DNA of 25,307 bases from NCBI GenBank assembly GCA_036403095.1, contig DASWRQ010000359.1, positions 1 to 25,307 on the forward strand. The letters run 5' to 3'. The translations under genes and the position numbers were made by a program. Positions 13,924-22,205 of the stretch are shown here, one piece after another (within the stretch, counting starts at the first letter, position 1; each line of letters begins with the position of its first letter). A model generated the notes under the pieces. That model made no database searches and was not told the origin of the DNA. It worked only from the letters and a program-made list of their open reading frames with translations. The DNA is from Kutzneria sp036403095 (GTDB lineage: Bacteria > Actinomycetota > Actinomycetes > Mycobacteriales > Pseudonocardiaceae).

Positions 13924-13953
13924 CACCTCGGTAGAACCACTTTCTGGGGAGCC

Positions 13954-15168
13954 ATGACCGACAAGCACGATCCGGATCAGCGCGGCTACTTCGGCGCGTA
14001 CGGCGGCAGGTTCATGCCGGAGGCGCTGATCGCCGCGATGGACGAGCTGACCGCGGTGTACGAGAAGGCCCGCCTGGATCCGGAGTTCACCAACGAGTTC
14101 GACCGGCTGCTGCGTGACTACGCGGGCCGGCCCTCGCTGCTGACCGAGGCCAAGCGGTTCGCCGAGCACGCGGGCGGCGCGAAGATCCTGCTCAAGCGCG
14201 AGGACCTCAACCACACCGGCTCGCACAAGATCAACAACGTGTTGGGTCAGGCCCTGCTGACCAAGCGCATGGGCAAGAAGCGGGTCATCGCCGAGACCGG
14301 GGCCGGCCAGCACGGCGTGGCCACGGCCACCGCGTGCGCGCTGATGGGCCTGGACTGCGTGATCTACATGGGCGAGGTCGACACCGAGCGGCAGGCCCTC
14401 AACGTGGCCCGGATGCGCCTGCTCGGCGCCGAGGTCATTCCGGTCAAGACCGGCTCGCGGACCCTCAAGGACGCCATCAACGAGGCGCTGCGGGACTGGG
14501 TGGCCAACGTCGACGACACGCACTACCTGCTCGGCACCGCCGCCGGCGGCCATCCGTTCCCGGTGATGGTCCGCAACTTCCACCGGATCATCGGCATCGA
14601 GGCCCGCCAGCAGTGCCTCGACCTGATCGGCCGGCTGCCCGACGTGGTCGCGGCCTGCGTCGGCGGCGGCTCCAACGCCATCGGCATCTTCCACGGCTTC
14701 ATCGACGACCCCGAGGTCCGGCTGGTCGGCCTGGAGCCCGGCGGGCACGGCATCGACTCCGGCGAGCACGGCGCCACCCTGACCGAGGGCACGCCCGGCA
14801 TGCTGCACGGCGCCCGCTCGTACCTGCTGCAGGACGAGGACGGCCAGACCATGGAGGCGTACTCCATCTCGGCCGGCCTGGACTACCCGGGCGTCGGCCC
14901 GGAGCACTCCCACCTCAAGGACATCGGCCGGGCCGAGTACCGGCCGGTGACCGACGCCGAGGCGATGGACGCGATGAAGCTGCTGTCCCGCACCGAGGGC
15001 ATCATCCCGGCCATCGAGTCCGCGCACGCGCTGGCCGGCGCCCTGGTGCTCGGCCGCGAGCTGGGGCCGGACGGCGTGATCCTGGTCAACCTGTCCGGTC
15101 GCGGCGACAAGGACATGGGCACCGCCAACAAGTACTTCGGATTCGTGCAGACCGGGGAGGCGTCCTGA
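13954..15168 (+). CDS. trpB: Tryptophan synthase beta chain
   Basis: A 404-residue PLP enzyme that condenses indole with serine. The N-terminal GYFGAYGGRFMPEAL is typical. PLP lysine is K92 in HTGSHKINN, catalytic glutamate is E114 in AETGAGQHG, and the phosphate loop is GGGSNAIG. The closing VNLSGRGDKDM is also present. It is full length and of the TrpB1 class that pairs with TrpA. A GGGGAG ribosome site precedes the ATG. Its TGA shares one base with the trpA ATG (TGATG). Confidence 0.97.
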   Translation: MTDKHDPDQRGYFGAYGGRFMPEALIAAMDELTAVYEKARLDPEFTNEFDRLLRDYAGRPSLLTEAKRFAEHAGGAKILLKREDLNHTGSHKINNVLGQALLTKRMGKKRVIAETGAGQHGVATATACALMGLDCVIYMGEVDTERQALNVARMRLLGAEVIPVKTGSRTLKDAINEALRDWVANVDDTHYLLGTAAGGHPFPVMVRNFHRIIGIEARQQCLDLIGRLPDVVAACVGGGSNAIGIFHGFIDDPEVRLVGLEPGGHGIDSGEHGATLTEGTPGMLHGARSYLLQDEDGQTMEAYSISAGLDYPGVGPEHSHLKDIGRAEYRPVTDAEAMDAMKLLSRTEGIIPAIESAHALAGALVLGRELGPDGVILVNLSGRGDKDMGTANKYFGFVQTGEAS

Positions 15169-15938
15169 TGTCGTTGCTCGCCGAGGGACGGTCCTCGCTG
15201 ATCGGCTACCTGCCGGCCGGCTTCCCCACCGTCGAGGGCTCGAAGTCGCTGCTCAAGGCCATGATCGACGGCGGCTGCGACCTGGTCGAGGTGGGCGTGC
15301 CCTACTCGGACCCGGTGATGGACGGCCCGACCATCCAGGCCGCCGCCGACCAGGCGCTGGCCAACGGCTTCCGGCTGCGGCACGTGTTCGAGGTCGTGGA
15401 GTCGGTGTCCGCGGCCGGTGGCAAGGCCGTGGTCATGAGCTACTGGAACCCGATCTACCACTACGGCGTGGACCGGTTCTCCCGTGACCTGGCCGCGGCC
15501 GGCGGGCTGGGCATCATCACGCCGGACCTGGTGCCGGACGAGGCCGAGGAGTGGCTCGCGGCGTCGCGGGCCCACGGCCTGGACCGGATCTTCCTGGTCG
15601 CGCCGTCCTCGACCGAGGAGCGCATCGCCAAGACCGCGGCGGCCAGCAGCGGCTTCCTGTACGCCACGTCCGTGATGGGCGTGACCGGCGCGCGGGACGT
15701 CGTCGGCTCCGCCGCCCCGGAGCTGGTGGCGCGGGTCCGCGCGCACACCGACCTGCCGGTCGGCGTCGGCCTGGGCGTGAAGTCCGGGGCGCAGGCGGCC
15801 GAACTGGCCGGCTTCGCCGACGCGGTCATCGTCGGCTCGGCCTTCGTGACCAGGTCGGCCGAGGGCGACTCGGGCGTCGCGGCGTTGGCCAAGGAGCTGG
15901 CCGAAGGCGTGCGCAACCCGGCGGTTCCCGCTTTGTGA
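15168..15938 (+). CDS. trpA: Tryptophan synthase alpha chain
   Basis: A 256-residue TIM-barrel lyase that releases indole from indole-3-glycerol phosphate to TrpB. Catalytic residues are E41 (LVEVGVPYSDP) and D52 (MDGPTIQ). ITPDLVPDEA, FLVAPSSTEERI and GVGLGVKSG (phosphate site) follow in family order. The start overlaps the trpB stop by one base, giving tight coupling for the 1:1 complex. A GGGGAGG ribosome site lies in the trpB tail. Confidence 0.96.
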   Translation: MSLLAEGRSSLIGYLPAGFPTVEGSKSLLKAMIDGGCDLVEVGVPYSDPVMDGPTIQAAADQALANGFRLRHVFEVVESVSAAGGKAVVMSYWNPIYHYGVDRFSRDLAAAGGLGIITPDLVPDEAEEWLAASRAHGLDRIFLVAPSSTEERIAKTAAASSGFLYATSVMGVTGARDVVGSAAPELVARVRAHTDLPVGVGLGVKSGAQAAELAGFADAVIVGSAFVTRSAEGDSGVAALAKELAEGVRNPAVPAL

Positions 15939-15983
15939 CCTGATGCGGACCTGGCCGGGGCACAGCCGTCACACAGCCTCAAG

Positions 15984-15989
15984 TACGGT
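15984..15989 (+). promoter_or_regulatory. Putative -10 box, leaderless lgt
   Basis: TACGGT (TAnnnT) ends 6 nt before the GTG at 15996, and no ribosome site is present. It would give lgt its own promoter after the trp genes. Confidence 0.45.
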
Positions 15990-15995
15990 GGGCGC

Positions 15996-17135
15996 GTGGC
16001 GAAGACCTCCTTGCTGGCCAGCTTCCCCAGCCCTCCCCAGGGCGTGTGGCACCTCGGGCCCATCCCGATCCGGGCCTACGCGCTGTGCATCATCGCCGGC
16101 ATCATCGTGGCGATCGTGTGGGGCGAGCGGCGCTTCCAGGCCCGCGGCGGTCAGAAGGGCTTCATCACCGACCTCGCGGTCTGGGCCGTGCCGTTCGGCC
16201 TGGTCGGCGGTCGGCTGTACCACCTGGCCACGGACTGGCGGACCTACTTCGGCCCCGGCGGCAACCCGATCGCGGCGCTGTACGTGTGGAACGGCGGCCT
16301 GGGCATCTGGGGGGCCATCGCGCTGGGCGGCGTTGGCGCGTGGATCGGCGCGCGGCGGCGCGGCATCCCGCTGCCGGCGGTGGCCGACGCCATCGCGCCC
16401 GGCATCGTGCTGGCCCAGGCCATCGGCCGCATCGGCAACTACTTCAACCAGGAGCTCTACGGCCGGGCCACCGACGTGCCGTGGGCACTGGAGATCTACA
16501 ACCGGGTCGACCCGTCGACCGGCGTCACCGACCTGATCAACGGCGTCGCCCAGGGCCCGCCGACCGAGCTGGTGCACCCGACCTTCCTGTACGAGCTGCT
16601 GTGGAACGTCGGCGTCGCGCTGGTCGTGGTGTGGGCCGACAAGAAGTTCCGGTTGGGCCACGGCCGGGCGTTCGCGCTGTACGTCGCCGCCTACACCGCG
16701 GGTCGGTTCTGGATCGAGCTCATGCGCAACGACGAGGCGACGCACGTGTTCGGCGTCCGCATCAACGTTTTTGTCGCGGCCATCGTGTTCATCGGCGCGG
16801 TCGTCTACATGATCGTGGCCCGCGGCCGTGGGCCGCGTGAGGACCTGACGGCCATTCGCGAGGCGCACGAGGCCGGCCTGAGCGCCGCCGCCGGAGACGC
16901 CCCCGCTGGAGACGCCGCAAAGGGTGACGCCGCTGAGGGTGACGACTCGTTGGGTGACGACTCGGCGAAGGCGGTCGACGAGGACGCCGCCGAGGAACCT
17001 GCCGAGTCCGCCGACGAGCCGGCCAAGGCCGAGGACTTGTCGGAACCGGAGTCGGAGCCGGCGTCGGGATCGACGTCGGCGTCGGCGTCGGCCGAGCAGA
17101 CCCGCGTCGAAGAGGCCGCCGAGCGCAAGAGCTGA
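15996..17135 (+). CDS. lgt: Prolipoprotein diacylglyceryl transferase, with acidic tail
   Basis: Lgt moves diacylglyceryl from phosphatidylglycerol to the lipobox cysteine of prolipoproteins in the membrane. This 379-residue protein has about seven membrane helices and the family blocks IPIRAYALCII, GGRLYHLATDW, GGLGIWGAI, the signature GRIGNYFNQELYG, and HPTFLYELLWN. After about residue 285 comes a roughly 95-residue, low-complexity tail rich in D, E, A and S with short GDA/GDD repeats, presumably cytosolic. Extended tails are known in actinobacterial Lgt. GTG at 15996 is 6 nt after a TACGGT box. It lies 57 nt after trpA and is a likely maturation enzyme for the TAXI lipoprotein. Confidence 0.95.
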   Translation: MAKTSLLASFPSPPQGVWHLGPIPIRAYALCIIAGIIVAIVWGERRFQARGGQKGFITDLAVWAVPFGLVGGRLYHLATDWRTYFGPGGNPIAALYVWNGGLGIWGAIALGGVGAWIGARRRGIPLPAVADAIAPGIVLAQAIGRIGNYFNQELYGRATDVPWALEIYNRVDPSTGVTDLINGVAQGPPTELVHPTFLYELLWNVGVALVVVWADKKFRLGHGRAFALYVAAYTAGRFWIELMRNDEATHVFGVRINVFVAAIVFIGAVVYMIVARGRGPREDLTAIREAHEAGLSAAAGDAPAGDAAKGDAAEGDDSLGDDSAKAVDEDAAEEPAESADEPAKAEDLSEPESEPASGSTSASASAEQTRVEEAAERKS

Positions 17136-17142
17136 TTGCGCC

Positions 17143-17148
17143 TACCAT
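17143..17148 (+). promoter_or_regulatory. Putative -10 box for the OmpR-type regulator
   Basis: TACCAT ends 8 nt before the ATG at 17157 in the 21-nt gap after lgt. No ribosome site is seen, so a leaderless or near-leaderless transcript is possible. Confidence 0.4.
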
Positions 17149-17156
17149 CGCTGTCC

Positions 17157-17819
17157 ATGCGGATCCTCGTCGTCGAGGACGACGACCGGGTGGCGCGGGG
17201 CCTGCTGACGGCGCTGCGCCACGCCGGCTACGACGTCCACCGGGTGGGCACGGTGGCCGACGCGCTGAGCTCGCCGCCGGCCGACGTCGTGCTGCTCGAC
17301 ATGGGCCTGCCCGACGGCGACGGCATCGAGGTGCTGCGCCGGCTGCGGCGCGACGCCGGCACGGCCGTGATCGCCGTGACCGCAAGGGGTGAGGAACGCG
17401 ACCGCGTGCTGGGCCTGCGCACCGGGGCCGACGACTACGTGGTGAAGCCGTTCGGCACGGCCGAGTTGCTGGCCCGCATCGAGGCCGTGCTGCGGCGGAC
17501 CCGCTCGGCCCGGGGCGAGGTCGTGGACGCCGAGCTGGTCGAGGTCGGACCGTTGCGGCTGGACACCGCGACCCGGGCCGTCACGATCGAAGGCCGCGAG
17601 TTGGCGTTGACCCGCAAGGAGTTCGACCTGCTGGCCCTGCTGGCCGCCCGGCCGGGCCAGGTGGTCAGCCGGGACCTGATCATGGACCAGGTATGGCAGG
17701 CGTCGTGGGAGGCGCCGACGCGGACGCTGGACACCCACGTCGCGGCGCTGCGCGGCAAGCTCGGGGGCCGGGTGCGGATCGAGACCGTGCGGGGCGTCGG
17801 CTACCGGCTGGTGGGCTGA
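17157..17819 (+). CDS. OmpR/PhoB-family response regulator
   Basis: A 220-residue regulator. The receiver domain has acidic residues D8 and D9, phosphoacceptor D48 in VVLLDMGLPDGDG, and the switch lysine in DYVVKPFG. The C-terminal winged helix-turn-helix contains LTRKEFDLLALLAARPGQVVSR and ends with DTHVAALRGKLGG and VRGVGYRL. The ATG at 17157 is preferred over an earlier in-frame TTG at 17136 because the sequence begins MRILVVEDDD. Its stop overlaps the kinase ATG by one base, so the pair is coupled and certainly cognate. Confidence 0.95.
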   Translation: MRILVVEDDDRVARGLLTALRHAGYDVHRVGTVADALSSPPADVVLLDMGLPDGDGIEVLRRLRRDAGTAVIAVTARGEERDRVLGLRTGADDYVVKPFGTAELLARIEAVLRRTRSARGEVVDAELVEVGPLRLDTATRAVTIEGRELALTRKEFDLLALLAARPGQVVSRDLIMDQVWQASWEAPTRTLDTHVAALRGKLGGRVRIETVRGVGYRLVG

Positions 17820-19147
17820 TGCTGCGCCGGCTGCTGTTGGTGCTCATCCCGCTGCTGTTGCTGCTGGCCGCGGCGCTGGGCGTGCCGCTGGGCACTGCCG
17901 TCGCGGAGCGGGAGACACAGACCACGTACCTGGACCGGCTGGCCGACGTCAGCCGGTTCGCCACGTTGGCCGAGACGGCGCTGACCTCGGATCGAACCGA
18001 GGCGCTGCAGGACGAACTGAGCCGGTACGACCAGCTGTACGGCATTCCCGTGGCGTTGGTGCAGCCCGGTGGCAAGGTCCTGCTCGCGTCCCGGCAGCGG
18101 CCCGATCTGACCGACCCGGCCGTGGCGGCGGGGTTGACCGCCGCCTTTTCCGGCTATCGGCCGAGTCCGCCGGTGGCCGTGATGCCGTGGGAGCCGGCTC
18201 CGCTCGTGGTCGTGGAGCCGGTGGGGCGGGACAGCGAGGTGGTCGCGGCCGTGGTGGCTGTGTCGCCGACCGATCGCCTTCGTGCGGACATCCTGTCCCA
18301 GTGGGGGTGGCGGGCGCTGCTGGGGGTGTTGCCGCTGCTGGCCGCGATGGCGTCGGCCTGGCCGATCTCGCGGTGGATCCTGCGGCCGATCCGACGGCTG
18401 GACGAGGCCACCGCCGCCATCGCCGGCGGCCTCGTCGACACCCATGTGGACGACGTGAGCGGGCCGCCCGAGCTGCGGCGGCTCAGCAATTCCTTCAACA
18501 CCATGGTGGACGTGGTCAACACGGCCATGCGCCGACAGCGCGACTTCGTCGCCGACGCCTCCCACCAGCTGCGCAATCCCTTGGCCAGCCTGCGATTGGC
18601 CGTCGACAACCTGGAGCCGCACCTGCCCGGCGAGGAGTTCGCCCGTGAGGCGCACCAGATCGCCGTCGAGGAGGCGCAGGAGATGGGCAACGTGCTCGAC
18701 GCGCTGCTCGCCGCGACCCGGCTGGACGCCGCCGCCGAGACCGTCGACCTGGCGCTGCTGGTGTCCGCGCACCTGCCCAAGTGGCAGGCGCTCGGCGTGA
18801 CCGTGGAGACCGATGTGCCGGCGGGGCAACGGGTTCCGGTGTCCTACGGCAGCGTGCTGGACGAACTCGTTGCCAACGCCGCCCGACTGTCCGGCGGCAC
18901 CACCGTGCGAGTGTTCTTTGTGGACGGTGAGCTGCATGTCGCCGACAACGGCTCCGGGCTCAGCTCGGACGACCGGGCCCTGGCCCTTGGCCGCTTCTGG
19001 CGCTCCCCCAAGCACCAGAACGTCAGCGGCACCGGTCTCGGCCTGGCCATCTGTGCCGACCTCGTCGCCGCCGCCGGCGGCATCCTCCGCCTCGACGACG
19101 CCAACCCCGGCCTGGACGTCGTCATCACCCCGGCGAGTCACGCTTAG
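17819..19147 (+). CDS. Two-component sensor histidine kinase
   Basis: A 442-residue membrane kinase. Helix 1 is about 4-27, an extracytoplasmic sensor of about 130 residues follows, helix 2 is about 163-182, and HAMP is about 183-235. The phosphorylated histidine is H249 in DASHQLRNPLASLR. ATPase boxes are N-like LDELVANAARLS, G1 VADNGSG and G2 GTGLGLAI. The N-box is slightly atypical (VANAARLS rather than LDNA). It follows the regulator with a one-base overlap. The final codons (ASHA and stop) lie in the left arm of a palindromic repeat, so the C-terminus may have been remade by repeat insertion. Confidence 0.95.
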   Translation: MLRRLLLVLIPLLLLLAAALGVPLGTAVAERETQTTYLDRLADVSRFATLAETALTSDRTEALQDELSRYDQLYGIPVALVQPGGKVLLASRQRPDLTDPAVAAGLTAAFSGYRPSPPVAVMPWEPAPLVVVEPVGRDSEVVAAVVAVSPTDRLRADILSQWGWRALLGVLPLLAAMASAWPISRWILRPIRRLDEATAAIAGGLVDTHVDDVSGPPELRRLSNSFNTMVDVVNTAMRRQRDFVADASHQLRNPLASLRLAVDNLEPHLPGEEFAREAHQIAVEEAQEMGNVLDALLAATRLDAAAETVDLALLVSAHLPKWQALGVTVETDVPAGQRVPVSYGSVLDELVANAARLSGGTTVRVFFVDGELHVADNGSGLSSDDRALALGRFWRSPKHQNVSGTGLGLAICADLVAAAGGILRLDDANPGLDVVITPASHA

Positions 19148-19240
19148 CGGCACACCGAAATACAGTTTCGCGCAGATCTGACACTCAAGGCTCAATTCTG
19201 CGCGAAACCGTGTTTCGGTGTGTCTGAGAGCGTGACTCGC
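19133..19240. repeat. 108-nt palindromic repeat element
   Basis: Outer arms GCGAGTCACGCT (19133) and its exact complement (ending 19240), inner 25-nt arms starting CACACCGAAA (19151-19175 and 19198-19222) with two mismatches, and a 22-nt loop. The right half recurs at 1450-1492. It overlaps the kinase stop codon and could also act as a bidirectional terminator between the kinase and the convergent SH3 gene. Confidence 0.8.
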
Positions 19241-19252
19241 GGGGGCGGGCGG

Positions 19253-19615
19253 TCAGTAGTCCGAGACGCAGGTGCTGGCCACGTAGCCCCAGCCGATGCT
19301 GCCCCGATACACGGGAATCCAGCCGTTGGCGCCGCTGTGCCCGCAGGCGGTGTATCGGCCGCCGATCCGTACGGGGTGGCAGAACAGCACGTCGCCGCCG
19401 TGGACCGAGGGGGACTGCGTGGCGTAGTTGGTGCCGGGCCCGGTCCGCACGGTGAGCGTGGTGGTGGTGACGATGACGTCGCCGGAGCCTGAGCTCGGGC
19501 AGGTGGCCGGTGACGTCGCCGGGGTGGCCGGGGCAGCGTTGGCGGCGACGCCGCCGCCGATCAAGGTGAGCGCGGCGGTCGCGCCGACCGCGAGCGCGGC
19601 GATGGACTTTCTCAT
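19253..19615 (-). CDS. Secreted SH3-like domain protein
   Basis: A 120-residue small exported protein. The N-terminus is a Sec signal peptide: RK, a hydrophobic stretch, and a likely cut after ANA (about residue 27). The mature part resembles bacterial SH3 domains: VTTTTLTVRTGPGTNYAT, a turn, GWIPVYRG, GWGYVASTCV. Three cysteines in the mature part (plus those at CPSS) may form disulfides. Such domains bind cell wall or peptides, but with no catalytic domain the role is open. AGGGGAA precedes the ATG at good spacing. A perfect 10-bp palindrome lies just upstream, shared with the divergent STAND gene. Confidence 0.85.
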   Translation of the reverse strand: MRKSIAALAVGATAALTLIGGGVAANAAPATPATSPATCPSSGSGDVIVTTTTLTVRTGPGTNYATQSPSVHGGDVLFCHPVRIGGRYTACGHSGANGWIPVYRGSIGWGYVASTCVSDY

Positions 19616-19630
19616 GCGTTCCCCTCCGGT

Positions 19631-19654
19631 GATTTTCCCCCGACGGGGAAAATC
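19631..19654. promoter_or_regulatory. Perfect 10-bp inverted repeat, SH3/STAND divergent region
   Basis: Arms GATTTTCCCC and GGGGAAAATC flank CGAC with no mismatch. It lies 15 nt upstream of the SH3 gene's ATG and about 100 nt from the STAND gene. The position between divergent genes favours an operator; in the SH3 mRNA it could instead form a 5'-UTR hairpin just before the ribosome site. Confidence 0.65.
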
Positions 19655-19720
19655 GTGCGATCAGCGGACGTGCGGGCGGAGAAATCCGACCGAATCCGAA
19701 CGCGCCGGCCGGGCACTGGC

Positions 19721-19726
19721 TAGCGT
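19721..19726 (+). promoter_or_regulatory. Putative -10 box of the STAND gene
   Basis: TAGCGT in the region before the ATG at 19758 would give a leader of about 25 nt containing GGGAG. No clear -35 box. Confidence 0.35.
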
Positions 19727-19757
19727 TGGCCGCCGGAGCCGAAGGGAGATGCCAGCC

Positions 19758-22205
19758 ATGGCCGATCAGCCGCCCGATCCGGGCCGGGCCCGCGCGCTCG
19801 ACGACCTCGTCACCGCGTTGCGGCAGCTGAAGGTCTGGGCCGGCGACCCCTCGTACGAGCGCATCGCGGCCAGGGTCAACGCCGCCTGGCGCGAGGCCGG
19901 CCGGCCGGACACCGAGCTGGCCGGCAAGACCACGGTGGTGGACTGCTTCCGTCCCGGTCGGCGGCGGCTGAACACCGACCTGGTCCTGGCGGTCGTGCAG
20001 GCGCTCAACCCGGACGTCGGCTACCTCGCACAGTGGCGGCAGGCACTGCGGGTCGTCGGCGGCGAGGCGCGGGCGGCGGCTCAGGTCCGCGTGCACGCCG
20101 AACTGCCGCCGGATCCGCCCGGCTTCGTCGGCCGCGAAGCGGAGATCCGCGCGCTCACCGAGAGCCGGCTGGCCGTGATCGAGGGCATGGCCGGCGTGGG
20201 CAAGACCGAACTGGCCGTGCACGTCGGGCACCTGCTGGCCCGCGACCGGGCGTTCGGCCAGGTGCTGTTCGTCGACCTGCGCGGCTTCGACCCCGAGCAG
20301 CCGCCGGCCGATCCGGCGGCCGTGCTGGACGGTTTCCTGCGCCTGCTGGGCGTGCCCGGCCACAAGATCGGGGCCGACCTCGACGCTCGCGTCGCCGCCT
20401 ATCGGGCCCGGCTCGCGCAAGCGTTGGTGATCCTGGACAACGCGGCCGATGAGCAGCAGGTCGAGCCGCTGCTGCCCGGCGACGCGGGCCTGGCCCTGGT
20501 CACGAGCCGTCGCCGCCTGGCCGGGCTGCGCCATGCGACCCACGTGAACATCGACCTGTTCACGCCGCCGGAGTCGTTGGCGTTCCTCGATCGCGCGCTG
20601 TCCGAACTCGGCCCGGATCCGGCGGCCATGACCCGGATCGCCCGGCGCTGCGGACATCTTCCGTTGGCGCTGGACCTCGTGGCCGGGCACATCCGCGCCA
20701 CGCCGGGCTGGACGCTGACCGACCACGCCGACCGGCTCGACGAGCGCCACCGCGACCACCGCCTGGACAGCGGCGTGGAACTGGCCCTCGACCTGTCCTA
20801 CCGCCGCCTGCCCGCACCGCGCCGACGGCTGCTGCGGCTGGCCGCGCTGCACCCGGGGCCGGAGTTCGACGTGCACGCCGTCGCCGCACTGGCCGACGCC
20901 GACCCGGAAGCCGCGCGGACGGAACTGGACCACCTGCACCACGACCACCTGATGCAGCTGGACGCGGCCGGCCGCTACCGGTGTCACGACCTGGTCCGGG
21001 CCTACGCCGCGGCCCGGGCGGCCGACGAGGACCCGCCGGCCGAGCGCCGGGCCGCGCAAACCCGCCTGTTCGACCACTACCTCGGCGCGGCCGCGCTCGC
21101 GGCGGCGACCCTGTACCCGGTCGACGCGCACCGCCAACCCGACGTGCCCGCCACCCAGCTGTCCACACTGGCCGGTCCCGATGCCGCCCTCGCGTGGTTG
21201 GATGCCGAGCGGCCCAACCTGGTCGCGATCGCCTCGCACGCCGCCGAGCACGGCTGGCCCGGCCACACCATCCGGCTGTCCAGCGTCCTGTTCCGCTACC
21301 TCTCAACCGGCTACTTCGCCGACGCGCTGATCGTCCACGGCCGGGCTCACGACGCTGCCGGCCGAAGCGGCGACCCGGCCGTGCAGGCCCAGGCGGCGAC
21401 CGAGCTGGCGGCCACGCACCTCCAGCTCAGCAACCTCGAACAGGCCGTGGAGCTGCTCGAACAGGCCCTTTCCCGGTTCTGGCAGACGGGCGACCGGGCC
21501 GGCCAGGCCCGCGCCCTGACCAACCTCGGCGTGGCCGACACCCGGTTGTGCCGCTACAAACTGGCCGCCGACCACTACGGGCGGGCGGCCACGCTGTGCC
21601 GGCAGGTCGGCGACGAGATGGGCGAGGCCAGGGTGCTGATCAACCTCGGCGGTGTCGAGGAGCGGATCGGGCAGTACGAGTCGGCGGCCGACCACCTGCG
21701 GCAGGCCCTGGCCGTGTGCCGGCGGTTCGGCGACCGTGACGACGAAGCCTGGGCGCTGGGCGGCCTGGCCTCGGTCGAGGTGTGCACGGGCCAGCACGCG
21801 GACGCCCGGCGCCACTTCGACCAGGCCCTGGCCAGCCATCGCGAACTGGGCGATCGCGACGGCGAAGCGTGGACGGTCGAGGGCCTCGGCACCCTGCACA
21901 GTGCGCTCGGGGAACCGGCACTGGCGGCCGAGAAGTACCGCCACGCTTTGGAGATCTTCCGCGAGATCGAGGATCGGGACGGCGAGGCGTACGCGCTCAA
22001 CGGGCTCGGCGAGACCACCGACGCCGTCGCACACCACAGCGAGGCCCTGGCCGTCGCGACCGAGATCGGCGCCCTCGACCAGCAGGCCCGCGCACACCTC
22101 GGCCTCGGCCGCGCCCTGAACTCACGCGAGCATCTGGAACAGGCCCTCGCCCTGTACGCGGACCTGGATTCGCCGGCCGCCGACACGGTCCGGCGGCTGC
22201 TCTAG
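19758..22205 (+). CDS. STAND NB-ARC/TPR ATPase with N-terminal effector-like domain
   Basis: An 815-residue signal-transduction ATPase. Residues 1-110 are a helical N-terminal domain (LRQLKVWAGDPSYERIAARVN, FRPGRRRLNTDLVLAVVQAL) like that in many actinobacterial NB-ARC proteins, possibly HTH-derived. NB-ARC follows: P-loop GMAGVGKT (143-150), kinase-2 ALVILDNA (222-229), LVTSRR (248-252), and the GLPL-like GHLPLAL (299-305). From about 570 there are at least five TPR repeats of about 40 residues (for example ALTNLGVADTRL, VLINLGGVEERIGQY, EAWALGGLASVEVCTGQ). There is no SARP DNA-binding domain of the AfsR type. It probably oligomerises on sensing a ligand or partner; regulation or defence are both possible. 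Start chosen at 19758 with GGGAG 9 nt upstream. Confidence 0.88.
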   Translation: MADQPPDPGRARALDDLVTALRQLKVWAGDPSYERIAARVNAAWREAGRPDTELAGKTTVVDCFRPGRRRLNTDLVLAVVQALNPDVGYLAQWRQALRVVGGEARAAAQVRVHAELPPDPPGFVGREAEIRALTESRLAVIEGMAGVGKTELAVHVGHLLARDRAFGQVLFVDLRGFDPEQPPADPAAVLDGFLRLLGVPGHKIGADLDARVAAYRARLAQALVILDNAADEQQVEPLLPGDAGLALVTSRRRLAGLRHATHVNIDLFTPPESLAFLDRALSELGPDPAAMTRIARRCGHLPLALDLVAGHIRATPGWTLTDHADRLDERHRDHRLDSGVELALDLSYRRLPAPRRRLLRLAALHPGPEFDVHAVAALADADPEAARTELDHLHHDHLMQLDAAGRYRCHDLVRAYAAARAADEDPPAERRAAQTRLFDHYLGAAALAAATLYPVDAHRQPDVPATQLSTLAGPDAALAWLDAERPNLVAIASHAAEHGWPGHTIRLSSVLFRYLSTGYFADALIVHGRAHDAAGRSGDPAVQAQAATELAATHLQLSNLEQAVELLEQALSRFWQTGDRAGQARALTNLGVADTRLCRYKLAADHYGRAATLCRQVGDEMGEARVLINLGGVEERIGQYESAADHLRQALAVCRRFGDRDDEAWALGGLASVEVCTGQHADARRHFDQALASHRELGDRDGEAWTVEGLGTLHSALGEPALAAEKYRHALEIFREIEDRDGEAYALNGLGETTDAVAHHSEALAVATEIGALDQQARAHLGLGRALNSREHLEQALALYADLDSPAADTVRRLL

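Noticed and set aside
19185..21266. 693-codon minus-strand open frame
   Set aside because: Antisense to the STAND gene and out of frame with the SH3 gene; no motif.
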